Shown here piece after piece: positions 15,724 to 23,480 of a stretch of DNA of 45,125 nt. The translations under genes were made by a program, and so were the position numbers. This stretch comes from Kiritimatiellia bacterium (GTDB lineage: Bacteria > Verrucomicrobiota > Kiritimatiellia > UBA8416 > JABMPJ01). Location of the stretch: positions 1 through 45,125 of the forward strand of contig JADHWE010000012.1 of the NCBI GenBank assembly GCA_016783675.1, in the 5' to 3' direction. A model generated the notes under the pieces. That model had not been told where the DNA came from. It saw only the letters and a list, made by a program, of their open reading frames with translations, and ran no database searches. Numbering within the stretch: the stretch's first letter is position 1; each line of letters opens with the position of its first letter.

Positions 15724-16727
15724 TCAGTGTAGCGCGTGCCAACGAGATTCTCAACAACGCCAAATCCAAACGCCTGATGGTTGTGGGCGATTTGATGCTG
15801 GACCGCTACGTGTCGGGCGCGGTCTCCCGCATCTCACCCGAAGCGCCTGTTCCAGTTGTGCATGTGATGAACGACACGATGGTCCCTGGAGGCGCGGCCA
15901 ACGTTGCGCTGAATATCCAGTCTATGGGCGGGCAAGCCGGCATGGCGGGTCTGGTGGGGGATGACGCCGATGGTGAAGCGCTGCGATCGCTCCTGTCGGA
16001 ACAGGGCATTGATACATCCGGGATTCTCAGCTGCGAGGGGCTGCGCACAACCGTGAAAACCCGGGTTGTGGCCGAGCGCCAACAGGTCGTTCGTTTCGAC
16101 CAGGAGGGGGCGCCGGACGCGGTGGCCGACCACGTTGGACTGCTCCAGGACAAGCTGGAGTCGCTTCTCGATGGCGTCGATGGCGTAATCGTTGAAGACT
16201 ACGGCAAAGGCGTGATCGAGGATGATCTCGTGCAGCGAATCATGGAACTGGCCCGTGAGAAGGGCGTCCCGGTGGGGTATGACCCCAAGGACGATCATCC
16301 GGTCGCGATCAGCGGTCTCACGATCGCCACCCCGAATTTCAAGGAGGCATGTGGAGCCGCCGGTGAGTCGGTGCATGAGCCCCTGGTGGATCCCGCGATC
16401 GATCCGCGGCTTGAACGTGCCGCCGCTGTGCTGCTGGAGAAATGGTCGCCGGAGCTTCTGGCCATAACGCTGGGACCGCACGGCATGTACCTCTGCCGCC
16501 CGGGCGCTGGTGCCGTGCTGCTGCCCACCCGCGCACGCGAAGTGTTCGACGTGTCCGGCGCAGGCGACACGGTCATCGCGGCATCGCTGCTCGCCCTCGC
16601 GGCGGGAGCAGATCACGTTGAAGCCGCCAATCTCGCCAACTACGCGGCCGGTGTTGTCTGCGCCAAGATCGGCACCGCTCCGTGCAGCCGCGATGAACTG
16701 ATGGAAGCGATCAAGGCCTCTGCTTAG
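15720..16727 (+). CDS. rfaE1: D-glycero-beta-D-manno-heptose-7-phosphate kinase
   Basis: PfkB-family kinase of 335 residues, equal to the N-terminal half of HldE, phosphorylating heptose-7-phosphate at C1 in ADP-heptose synthesis for LPS core. Motifs: VVGDLMLDRYVSGAVSRISP, PGGAANVALNIQSMGG, EDYGKGVI, DPKDDHP and the catalytic DVSGAGDTVIAASLLALAAG. There is no fused adenylyltransferase domain, so that activity must be encoded elsewhere. Coupled to the AsmA-like gene by a 4-base overlap; kdsB follows after 12 bases. Confidence 0.93.
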   Translation: MISVARANEILNNAKSKRLMVVGDLMLDRYVSGAVSRISPEAPVPVVHVMNDTMVPGGAANVALNIQSMGGQAGMAGLVGDDADGEALRSLLSEQGIDTSGILSCEGLRTTVKTRVVAERQQVVRFDQEGAPDAVADHVGLLQDKLESLLDGVDGVIVEDYGKGVIEDDLVQRIMELAREKGVPVGYDPKDDHPVAISGLTIATPNFKEACGAAGESVHEPLVDPAIDPRLERAAAVLLEKWSPELLAITLGPHGMYLCRPGAGAVLLPTRAREVFDVSGAGDTVIAASLLALAAGADHVEAANLANYAAGVVCAKIGTAPCSRDELMEAIKASA

Positions 16728-16739
16728 GACTACGAGCGT

Positions 16740-17489
16740 ATGAGCGATTTGAAAAAGGTTGTTGGTGTGATTCCGGCGCGGTATGCGTCGACGCGGCTGC
16801 CGGGCAAGAGCCTGGTTGAAATCGCGGGCAAGCCGCTGATATTGCACGTGCTTGATCGCGTGCGGATGGCGCGGCGGCTCGATGATGTGTTGGTGGCGAC
16901 GGACGATGACCGTATTCGCGACGTCGTTGAAGGTGCCGGCGGCAAAGCCGTGATGACACGCGAAGATCATCCATCCGGGACCGATCGCGTGGCCGAAGCG
17001 GTCAGCTCGTCCGATGCCGGAATCATCATCAATATCCAGGGGGATGAACCCCTGGTCGATCCCGATTTGATCGACCGCCTTGCCGGAGTAATGCTGGAGA
17101 ATCCCGACTGGGACATGGGTACAGCAGCAACACCGATCACGGATCTGGCCGACCTGCATGCCCCAGCCGTCGTTAAGGTGGTGACAGGCGACGAGGGGCA
17201 GGCGCTCTATTTCTCACGTGCGCCCATCCCCTATGCCCGTGACGGTTTCCCATTGGACCCATCGGGAGTCTATCGAAGACACATTGGGATCTACGCCTAT
17301 CGCCGCGCCTTCCTGGATCGGATCGTCTCATCCCCGCCCACGCTACTGGAGGAGACCGAGAAACTCGAACAACTGCGCGCGCTCGCCCTGGGCGCCCGCA
17401 TGGTAGTCATCGATACCGACGACATCGGTATCGGCGTCGACACCCCCGAGGATGTAGCCAGAGTCGAGGCCCTGCTGGGGAAAGACTGA
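16740..17489 (+). CDS. kdsB: 3-deoxy-manno-octulosonate cytidylyltransferase
   Basis: CMP-Kdo synthetase (249 residues), activating Kdo for lipid A-core assembly. Motifs: VIPARYASTRLPGKSLVEIA, VATDDDRI, SGTDRVAEA, IINIQGDEPLVDPDLID, YFSRAPIPYAR, HIGIYAYRRAFL and the C-terminal GIGVDTPEDVARVEALL. With rfaE1 it shows that the organism makes LPS with a Kdo/heptose core. Confidence 0.95.
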   Translation: MSDLKKVVGVIPARYASTRLPGKSLVEIAGKPLILHVLDRVRMARRLDDVLVATDDDRIRDVVEGAGGKAVMTREDHPSGTDRVAEAVSSSDAGIIINIQGDEPLVDPDLIDRLAGVMLENPDWDMGTAATPITDLADLHAPAVVKVVTGDEGQALYFSRAPIPYARDGFPLDPSGVYRRHIGIYAYRRAFLDRIVSSPPTLLEETEKLEQLRALALGARMVVIDTDDIGIGVDTPEDVARVEALLGKD

Positions 17490-17612
17490 ACCACGGAACT
17501 CGTCGTCTGCTTTTCTTGCCCGCAGATGGCCGCAGATCTGCGTGAATCTGCGGCCATCTGCGGGCAACGTCTCTTTGCGTTCCTTGCGCTCTCTTGCGGC
17601 TTAATCTCTCTC
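17490..17612. repeat. Convergent gap with perfect 21-bp inverted repeat
   Basis: 17517-17537 (TGCCCGCAGATGGCCGCAGA and one more base) and 17546-17566 are perfect inverted repeats separated by CTGCGTGA. They lie between the convergent kdsB and acyl-CoA ligase genes. Downstream, TTTGCGTTCCTTGCGCTC is a short degenerate repeat. The hairpin could act as a two-way terminator, but there is no clear T tract. Confidence 0.85.
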
Positions 17613-19292
17613 CTACACCTCGGTGGGCGTGATCGCGTAGAGATACCGTTTCACCTTGCTGGTTGAGGTCTTCTCGAACTCTTCGCTGCGGACCTGGATG
17701 CGCCTGGGGCGCTTGTATTCGGAGATGTCAGTAGTGACCCGCTTGACCTCGCTCACCATAAGCTGCGTGAGTTCGTCGTCCGTTACCGGGTGCTGGCGAC
17801 GACGACGGTGTTCGGCTACGGCCTCCTCGTTGGGGACCACAATGGCCCCAACCCGTTCGCCCGTCTCGCCCTCGACGGTGTAGCCCAGCACGATCGTTTC
17901 CAGGACATACTCGCTCTTGAGTATCTGGGCTTCGACCTCTTCGGGGTAGATGTTCTTCCCCTCGCGGTTCACGATCAGGCTCTTCTTGCGTCCCGTGATG
18001 ATCACGTAGCCGTCCTCATTGATGTAGCCCATGTCGCCGGTCAGGAACCAGTCCTCTTCCATCACGTCGGCCGTGGCCTGGGGATTCTTGTAGTAGCCCA
18101 GCATGATGTTCGGACCCCGCGCGATGATCTCCCCGATACCCTCCTCGTTCGGATCCTTGATCTTGACCTCCACGCCGGGGAGCGCCTTGCCGACGCTGCC
18201 GGGGAGGGGGGCATCCACCGGGTTGAACGTCAGGATCGGAGCTGTTTCGGTGAGGCCGTATCCCTCAATGATGGGGATGCCCAACTCGGTATAGCCGTTG
18301 ATTATTTCAACGGCCGAAGGCGCCCCGCCCACGACGCAGAAGCGGAGCTTGCCGCCCAGCTTCTGTTTGATGCCTTTAATCACCGGTGCTTTCAGTCCTG
18401 CTCTATAGAGGAAGTAGGCGGCGGGCTTCTTCTTCAGCCCCGCCATGATGCGCGCATAGATCTTCTCGATCAGGAGCGGAACACCAATCAGGACGGTAGG
18501 CGACACCTCGCGCGTGTTCTCTCCGACCGTCTTCAGGCTTTCAATGAAGCTGATCTGGGCGCCGCTGAAGATCGGTATCATTAGATTCGCGGTGAAGGCG
18601 AACGCATGGTGGAGGGGCAGCACCAGCAGGAAGTTGTCTTCCGGCGAGACGTCGATGCACTGCAGGACCGCCTCCACGTTGCTGGCAAAGTTGCCGTGGG
18701 TCAGCATGGCGCCTTTCTGGCGACCCGTCGTTCCCGAGGTATAGATGATCGAAGCGACGTCCCCTTCTGTGGGCTCGCGGACGTTGAAAAGACAGTCGTC
18801 GCGTTCTGAGGCTTCCTGAACGTCGGCCATCGTGTCATCGTAGTCGAGGTAGCGGATGCGTCCGTTCTTGATCGGCAGAACCTTCTCGCCCTCCATCAGC
18901 ACCACGGTGTTAAGGGTCGGGGTGTGCGGTTCGACTTCGCGCAGGATGGGGGTGGTCCGAGCCGAGGCAAAGACCACCTCCGCCTCCGAGTTGCGGAGCA
19001 CATGGGCCACCTCCTGGGGGCGCAGTTTGGCGTCCACCGGCACCGCCGTGCATCCCACGCTGACGATTCCGAGGTAGATCTCGGGCCATTGGCGGCAGTT
19101 ATCCATGTGGATCGCCACGCTCTGTCCCGGCTTGACCTTGAGCCGGTTCAGCACCTCGCTGACCTGTCGCACGCGCGCCATGAGCTCACGCCAGCTCATC
19201 TCGATCCACGCACCATCTTCCTTCCAGCGCAGTGCGGTCCGGTCCGCGTGCTGCTGATACGTCTTAACAAAAGCCTGCTTAATCGTCGTCAC
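17613..19292 (-). CDS. Long-chain fatty acid-CoA ligase (AMP-forming) family
   Basis: ANL-superfamily adenylating enzyme of 559 residues. Motifs: IIYTSGTTGRQKGAMLTHGN (P-loop), LPLHHAFAFT, IEGYGLTETAPILTFN, WFLTGDMGYINEDGYVIITG and the hinge/core GRKKSLIVNREGKNIYPEEV. The C-terminal catalytic Lys is likely within EFEKTSTSKVKR. I choose GTG 19292 (MTTIKQAFVKTYQQHAD) with a strong GAGGGGGG site; the open frame continues to 19394 but family similarity does not. It probably activates fatty acids for lipid metabolism; chain length cannot be read. Confidence 0.88.
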   Translation of the reverse strand: MTTIKQAFVKTYQQHADRTALRWKEDGAWIEMSWRELMARVRQVSEVLNRLKVKPGQSVAIHMDNCRQWPEIYLGIVSVGCTAVPVDAKLRPQEVAHVLRNSEAEVVFASARTTPILREVEPHTPTLNTVVLMEGEKVLPIKNGRIRYLDYDDTMADVQEASERDDCLFNVREPTEGDVASIIYTSGTTGRQKGAMLTHGNFASNVEAVLQCIDVSPEDNFLLVLPLHHAFAFTANLMIPIFSGAQISFIESLKTVGENTREVSPTVLIGVPLLIEKIYARIMAGLKKKPAAYFLYRAGLKAPVIKGIKQKLGGKLRFCVVGGAPSAVEIINGYTELGIPIIEGYGLTETAPILTFNPVDAPLPGSVGKALPGVEVKIKDPNEEGIGEIIARGPNIMLGYYKNPQATADVMEEDWFLTGDMGYINEDGYVIITGRKKSLIVNREGKNIYPEEVEAQILKSEYVLETIVLGYTVEGETGERVGAIVVPNEEAVAEHRRRRQHPVTDDELTQLMVSEVKRVTTDISEYKRPRRIQVRSEEFEKTSTSKVKRYLYAITPTEV

Positions 19293-19380
19293 AGCCACCC
19301 CCCTCGTATACCGCCCCACCTGATGCGGAGCCTTCAGCGCCCATACTACGCCTCCGGATGCCATGTTCAACTCGAAAATC

Positions 19381-19428
19381 CCTGTTGACAACATCCTCTA
19401 AACAAACTAGTTTGGTCTAGTCAACAGG
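19381..19428 (+). promoter_or_regulatory. Toxin-antitoxin promoter with nested palindromic operator
   Basis: A good sigma-70 promoter: TTGACA at 19385-19390, a 17-bp spacer, TAGTTT at 19408-19413, and an AGGAAAG ribosome site before the antitoxin ATG at 19441. The -10 lies inside a perfect 12-bp palindrome, CAAACTAGTTTG (19403-19414). An outer 9-bp inverted repeat, CCTGTTGAC/GTCAACAGG (19381-19389, 19420-19428), contains the -35. This is the expected layout for autorepression by the antitoxin complex. The minus strand reads TTGACT, 17 bp, TTAGAG, so a divergent promoter for the acyl-CoA ligase is possible but weaker. Confidence 0.75.
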
Positions 19429-19440
19429 AAAGAAGATAGC

Positions 19441-19695
19441 ATGCATACTGTAAGTCTTTTTGAGGCGAAAACCCACCTTTCGCGGATTGTGGAGTCACTC
19501 GTGGTCGGAAAAGAGGACCAGGTTGTCATCTCCCGGCGTGGCCGACCAGTGGCGCGCCTCACTCCTCTTTCCAAGACGCCGGTATCCAAGCGGATCGGTG
19601 TGGCGCGGGGGCGCTTCAGTGTTCCTGATGATATCGACCGGGACAACGCCACCATTGCGGAGCTGTTCGGGGCGAGGTCGGAGGAGCAGGAATGA
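19441..19695 (+). CDS. Type II antitoxin, Phd/YefM family
   Basis: An 84-residue antitoxin. Its N-terminal Phd/YefM domain (MHTVSLFEAKTHLSRIVESL, VVISRRGRPVARLTPL) forms a DNA-binding dimer, and the disordered acidic C-terminus (DDIDRDNATIAELFGARSEEQE) wraps the toxin. The stop overlaps the toxin start by 4 bases (ATGA at 19692), so production is coupled. It is probably the repressor that binds the palindrome upstream. Confidence 0.92.
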   Translation: MHTVSLFEAKTHLSRIVESLVVGKEDQVVISRRGRPVARLTPLSKTPVSKRIGVARGRFSVPDDIDRDNATIAELFGARSEEQE

Positions 19696-20078
19696 GGCTT
19701 CTGCTCGATACGCAGATCGCGCTCTGGGCCATAACGGACAGTCCCCGTCTCTCCGCTGATGCGCGAAGCATGATCACGGACAGTCGCAACGATCTCTACT
19801 TCAGTGCAGCCACGGTATGGGAGATCTCGATCAAGCACGGATTGGCACGTGGCAATATGCCGGTGTCTGGCCGTGAAGCATCGGAGCTGTTCAGTGAAGC
19901 CGGATACCTGGAGCTGCCCATCAGCTCCGTCCATGCCGCCGCAACAGAGGAGCTGCCCGATCATCACGCCGACCCGTTCGACCGCATCCTCGTGGCACAG
20001 GCGATTTCAGAACCCCTTCGCCTCCTGACGCACGACAAGCTCCTGACCCGCTACGGCGACATGGTTGAATTCGTCTGA
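19692..20078 (+). CDS. PIN-domain toxin (VapC-like ribonuclease)
   Basis: A 128-residue PIN-domain protein, in this family usually an Mg2+-dependent ribonuclease. Acidic residues expected at the active site are present: Asp6 (LLLDTQIALWA), Glu in AATVWEISIKHG, Asp in HHADPFDRILVAQA and a further Asp in LLTHDKLL. The WEISIKHGLARG pattern is typical of PIN toxins paired with Phd-type antitoxins. All active-site positions seem intact, so the toxin is probably functional. Confidence 0.92.
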   Translation: MRLLLDTQIALWAITDSPRLSADARSMITDSRNDLYFSAATVWEISIKHGLARGNMPVSGREASELFSEAGYLELPISSVHAAATEELPDHHADPFDRILVAQAISEPLRLLTHDKLLTRYGDMVEFV

Positions 20079-20099
20079 TCAGTCTTGTATCGTGCTGCT

Positions 20100-20951
20100 A
20101 TGGCCAAGAAGAACAGAGCAAGGATAGCGAAGAACCGGGCACGCAAGAAGCAGCGCGTCGCGGCAAAGAAGAAGCAACAGAAGCGGGCACATGCCGTCGC
20201 AAGGGCATACGATGGCGTTCCGCTCCGTCTGATTCGAGAAGCGCCCATCCACGATGTCTATGTTGCCGCTTCGATCTTCCGCGTCGGTACCGGGCATGTC
20301 GTCGTCTGTCGCAGCCTTGGGGATGGTTCTTTTGTCGCAGCCGCCTTTCTTGTCGACGCCTATTGTCTTGGCGTCAAGGATTCCTTTATGCGCATCGTGA
20401 GCCGGGATCAATACGACGAACTTCTGGCGGGAATGTCTGAGGTCTCTGGCCGCAAACGCAACGCCACGCCTGCCTATGCGCGCAGCGTAATCGATGGGGC
20501 TGTTGCCTATGCGCACGAATTGGGGTTTGAGCCCGGTGGTGAATTCAAGCGGGCCCGCCAGGTGATTGAGGCGATCGATGTTGATGATGCCGATGCTGTC
20601 CCTGCATTCGGTAACGGCGGGCGACCCCACTATATCTCCGGTCCGCACGACTCCTCCTTGATGATCGAGCGCATACGGCGCTCCCTTGATAGGCACTGCG
20701 GTCCCGGCGGCTACGGATTCACTATTCTCTCTGACCCCGGTAATATGGAGGAGGGAGACGACCCCGGTTGGGACGACGAGGACGTGAACGCTGAGGCGTG
20801 GGAGGATGATGACGATGACTTCCTGTTGCACGACATGGACGGGACGCCCCACTATGTCGAAGAAGGAGACCGCACCAGGAAGCCGCCACGGAAGGGGAAA
20901 CGCCGTCTCTCCGACCGTGTCCGGACCCTCTTTAGCAGGCCCCACGCGTAG
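20100..20951 (+). CDS. Conserved hypothetical protein, basic N-terminus
   Basis: A 283-residue protein I cannot assign to a function. The first 35 residues are almost only Lys, Arg, Ala and Gln (KKNRARIAKNRARKKQRVAA), which suggests nucleic-acid or ribosome contact. The middle holds HVVVCRSLGDGSFVAAAFLV and AYCLGVKDSFMRIVS; I recall a similar FLVDxxCLGVK pattern in uncharacterised, sometimes SEC-C-associated proteins. The C-terminal part is very acidic (EAWEDDDDDFLLHDMD) and then basic. No signal peptide or membrane segment. ATG 20100 is preferred over TTG 20085. It lies just after the toxin-antitoxin pair, perhaps read from the same promoter. Confidence 0.65.
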   Translation: MAKKNRARIAKNRARKKQRVAAKKKQQKRAHAVARAYDGVPLRLIREAPIHDVYVAASIFRVGTGHVVVCRSLGDGSFVAAAFLVDAYCLGVKDSFMRIVSRDQYDELLAGMSEVSGRKRNATPAYARSVIDGAVAYAHELGFEPGGEFKRARQVIEAIDVDDADAVPAFGNGGRPHYISGPHDSSLMIERIRRSLDRHCGPGGYGFTILSDPGNMEEGDDPGWDDEDVNAEAWEDDDDDFLLHDMDGTPHYVEEGDRTRKPPRKGKRRLSDRVRTLFSRPHA

Positions 20952-21154
20952 CTGCCTATTCATATCCCGTTCATCCTATCCATCCATGTGAACTCCCTCT
21001 TCGCGCCTCTGCGCCTCCGCGCGAGACTTCCCTTTCTCACCTTCGTAGTTCGCTCGCCCTCCGTAGCCTTGGCGAAGGAGGGGCTGCTCGAATGTTCGGC
21101 TGTTCGTACTTCATCTTGCCTTGAACCCTACCCCCTGAACCCGTTACCATAGGT
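20952..21154. other. Non-coding stretch with repeat fragments
   Basis: No gene seen. It carries low-complexity fragments such as CGCGCCTCTGCGCCTCCGCG and, at 21055-21083, a hairpin-like repeat CCTCCGTAGCCTTGGCGAAG(GAGG) that is a diverged relative of the element at 43504-43529. The promoter of the following secreted-protein gene should be in its last part, but I see no convincing boxes. Confidence 0.5.
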
Positions 21155-21865
21155 ATGGAGATGAATCGCAGATCGTACATACTGGCTGTGTTGGTCGTTC
21201 TTGCCACGGTGACGGTGGCCCCGGCCGCGCTCCAGCAGTTCGCCTTTGACCGCTACCAGCCGATCCTCGACCGGCAGCCGTTCGGTGAGGTGCAGCCCGA
21301 TCCGTCCGCCACGGCGCAGAAGCTCACCGGACCGGTCGCGCCTCCGTTCACGAAAGACCTCACGATGTGCGCCATCACCGAGGACGACAGCGGCATCCAG
21401 GTCGGGTTTGTCAACGTGGCCATGAAGCCGCCCAAGAGTTACTTCCTCCGCATCGGTGAAATGGAAGACTTCATCGAGCTCGTAGACGCTGACTACATAG
21501 AAGAGATGGCGCTCCTGAGAAAAGGCGAAGAAGAGCACTGGATCTCCATGGCCGGCCCCGGAATGTCTGCCAGTGGCGGAGGAGGCGGATCCTCGCCCGC
21601 TTCGTCCCGCTCCGGCACACCCGGCCAGAAACAACTCTCCTACAAAGAACGTCTCGCGCAACGCAGGGCAGCGCGGGTGAGGACAGTTAAGAAACCGGAA
21701 CTTGAAGGTGAAGAGCTGGAGAAGCACCTTCAGGATTATCAGATGGACCTGATCAGGAAGGGAATGCCCCCCCTGCCGATGGAGCTGACACCCGAGATGG
21801 ATGCGCAGCTCGTCGAGGAAGGTGTGCTTCCTCCCGTGGATGACACGGCTCTACCCGCGCAGTAG
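21155..21865 (+). CDS. Secreted hypothetical protein
   Basis: A 236-residue protein with an N-terminal signal sequence (SYILAVLVVLATVTVAPAAL) and no further membrane segment. Residues 25-125 (FDRYQPILDRQPFGEVQPDP, LTMCAITEDDSGIQVGFVNV, SYFLRIGEMEDFIELVDADY) look like a compact beta domain reminiscent of small periplasmic pilus or type II secretion accessory proteins; that is only an impression. A Gly/Ser linker (SASGGGGGSSPASSRSGTPG) precedes a charged helical tail (SYKERLAQRRAARVRTVKKP). No family recognised. A second ATG lies two codons in. Confidence 0.65.
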   Translation: MEMNRRSYILAVLVVLATVTVAPAALQQFAFDRYQPILDRQPFGEVQPDPSATAQKLTGPVAPPFTKDLTMCAITEDDSGIQVGFVNVAMKPPKSYFLRIGEMEDFIELVDADYIEEMALLRKGEEEHWISMAGPGMSASGGGGGSSPASSRSGTPGQKQLSYKERLAQRRAARVRTVKKPELEGEELEKHLQDYQMDLIRKGMPPLPMELTPEMDAQLVEEGVLPPVDDTALPAQ

Positions 21866-21978
21866 GCTCCTTGGGGAGCGAAAAAGCAGTATTCGCAGGA
21901 AAAACAGTGAAAGACGCGTCGAAAGCAGGGCATGCACTTAACGGCTGGAAGATGAAGGAAAAATGCGAAAAATAGTGG

Positions 21979-22007
21979 TTGACCATTTGGGCGAGACCGT
22001 CTATATT
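21979..22007 (+). promoter_or_regulatory. Sigma-70-type promoter
   Basis: TTGACC at 21979-21984, a 17-bp spacer and TATATT at 22002-22007. Transcription would begin near 22014, leaving a leader of about 60 bases before the ATG at 22075, with a GGAGG ribosome site. It is among the best promoter matches in the window and suggests strong expression of the secreted protein downstream. Confidence 0.65.
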
Positions 22008-22074
22008 TAGTGCAGGAAATCAGAGAAGTTTCACAATACATATGTCGAAACACAAATCAACTGGAGGTACAGCA

Positions 22075-22824
22075 ATGAAGAGAATCCTCGGAATTCTCGC
22101 AGTAGTGGCTCTTGTCGCCATGACGGTCCAGGCCGTTGAGGTAAAGAGCGAAAACGTGGCTGGTGTCTACACCAAGACGCTGCCTTCCAATGGTGGGTTG
22201 CTCCTCGTGGCGGTGCAGGTCGATCCCTTTGATTCGGCGGATGCAAATCTGGCGGGTGTGTTGGGAACAGATCAGCTTCGTGGCTTCATCTCCAAGGTCC
22301 AGTCCCCTGACAAAGTCTACGTTTGGAACGGGACAGGATACGACATCTACTGGCTCGAGGGAGGAGAGTGGGTCGATGAGAGTGGCCCGACCAATCCCCC
22401 TATCGAAACTGGCGATGCCTTCTGGATCCGCTCGGCCCAGAATGAAGACGATCCTCTCGATCTCACGATTACGGGACAGGCTGTTGAGAGCACTGATATA
22501 ACCACACCGATCTCAGCGGGCCTCAACTTGGCTGGCTATCCGTTTAGTTCAAAGATCGCTGTCAACGATACTGACTTCATCAACGATGGTGCTTCGCAGT
22601 TTGAATCCAAGAAGACTAGTTCTGACAAGATCTATCTCTGGGACAATGTAAATGGCGGGTACACAATCTTGATCAGCAATCTCGGTAATGACTACTGGCA
22701 TCTCGAAGGCAGCGATGGTAGTACTCCGGCAACCGAAGAGATCACCTTAGGTGACGCATTCTGGTACAAAGCTGAAGGCGGATACAGTTGGGATGAGACG
22801 AATAAGTATCTCAATAACCTGTAA
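22075..22824 (+). CDS. Secreted protein with internal duplication
   Basis: A 249-residue exported protein. Signal peptide MKRILGILAVVALVAMTVQA with cleavage after AQA-like VQA. The mature part seems to hold two related halves: one has DKVYVWNGTGYDIYWLEGG and ETGDAFWIRS, the other DKIYLWDNVNGGYTILISN and TLGDAFWYKAEGG. No anchor or sorting signal at the C-terminus. A GGAGG ribosome site precedes the chosen ATG; the longer frame from 21979 overlaps the promoter and is rejected. Probably a cell-surface or matrix protein; function unknown. It has the best promoter and lower GC than its neighbours. Confidence 0.75.
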   Translation: MKRILGILAVVALVAMTVQAVEVKSENVAGVYTKTLPSNGGLLLVAVQVDPFDSADANLAGVLGTDQLRGFISKVQSPDKVYVWNGTGYDIYWLEGGEWVDESGPTNPPIETGDAFWIRSAQNEDDPLDLTITGQAVESTDITTPISAGLNLAGYPFSSKIAVNDTDFINDGASQFESKKTSSDKIYLWDNVNGGYTILISNLGNDYWHLEGSDGSTPATEEITLGDAFWYKAEGGYSWDETNKYLNNL

Positions 22825-22877
22825 AAATATCTATCAGAGTGCGAAACACTCATCAGCACAAGCAGGGAGATGATCGA

Positions 22878-23396
22878 ATGTCAATTAAGGTTGCAGTAAT
22901 AACGTTGTTTGCCATGGTCCTGAGTGTCACGGCGGGGCCGATCGGATATGACAGCAATGCCGAGACCAGCGGCAATCAGTGGCTGTATGGGCCTGATAGC
23001 GGTGGTGCCTATGGATCGGGATTGGACACCTATGTGGGTGGAGGTGGAGCCCACGCTGGAATGGTCACATTCTACGACGGTGTGACGCCATTGGGAACCG
23101 CAAACTTTGCTGATGCGGGTTACATATATGGAACGCTGAACTATGATACGGCTCCGGCCGGTTCGACGATATCAGCAGTTGCAACGATCACGGCCGGCAC
23201 TTACTCCGGCTACTACTACAACCTGAATAGCCAGCTGATCGTTTCCCCTGATCCGACGGTGTTGACGGGTTTCTATTCAAGTGGCGGCACAAACCCTGAT
23301 GGGAGTGGCTGGGTCGTTCCTGAGCCTGGAACTTGGGCACTGTTTGGCCTTGGCCTTATGACGCTGGTCGGCACTCGCCTTCGTCGTCGTCGGTAG
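22878..23396 (+). CDS. PEP-CTERM sorting domain protein
   Basis: A 172-residue exported protein: signal peptide (VAVITLFAMVLSVTAG), a Gly/Tyr/Ser-rich beta-type body (LYGPDSGGAYGSGLDTYVGG), and at the C-terminus VPEPGTWALFGLGLMTLVG followed by RLRRRR. This is a textbook PEP-CTERM signal, recognised by an exosortase, usually in bacteria that make exopolysaccharide. No exosortase gene is in the window. GGGAG ribosome site eight to ten bases before ATG 22878. A terminator follows. Confidence 0.9.
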   Translation: MSIKVAVITLFAMVLSVTAGPIGYDSNAETSGNQWLYGPDSGGAYGSGLDTYVGGGGAHAGMVTFYDGVTPLGTANFADAGYIYGTLNYDTAPAGSTISAVATITAGTYSGYYYNLNSQLIVSPDPTVLTGFYSSGGTNPDGSGWVVPEPGTWALFGLGLMTLVGTRLRRRR

Positions 23397-23422
23397 TCTG
23401 GCTCAGACAACAAGAAGATGGC

Positions 23423-23459
23423 AGAGGGTCTCAGCAGTAATGACTGAGGCCCTCTTTTT
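23423..23459 (+). terminator. Rho-independent terminator
   Basis: A 12-bp stem, AGAGGGTCTCAG (23423-23434) with CTGAGGCCCTCT (23444-23455), one G-T pair, a 9-base loop and then TTTTT. It ends the transcript of the PEP-CTERM gene, and it is the clearest intrinsic terminator in the window. Confidence 0.9.
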
Positions 23460-23480
23460 CTATACAAGGAGATCAGCGAG

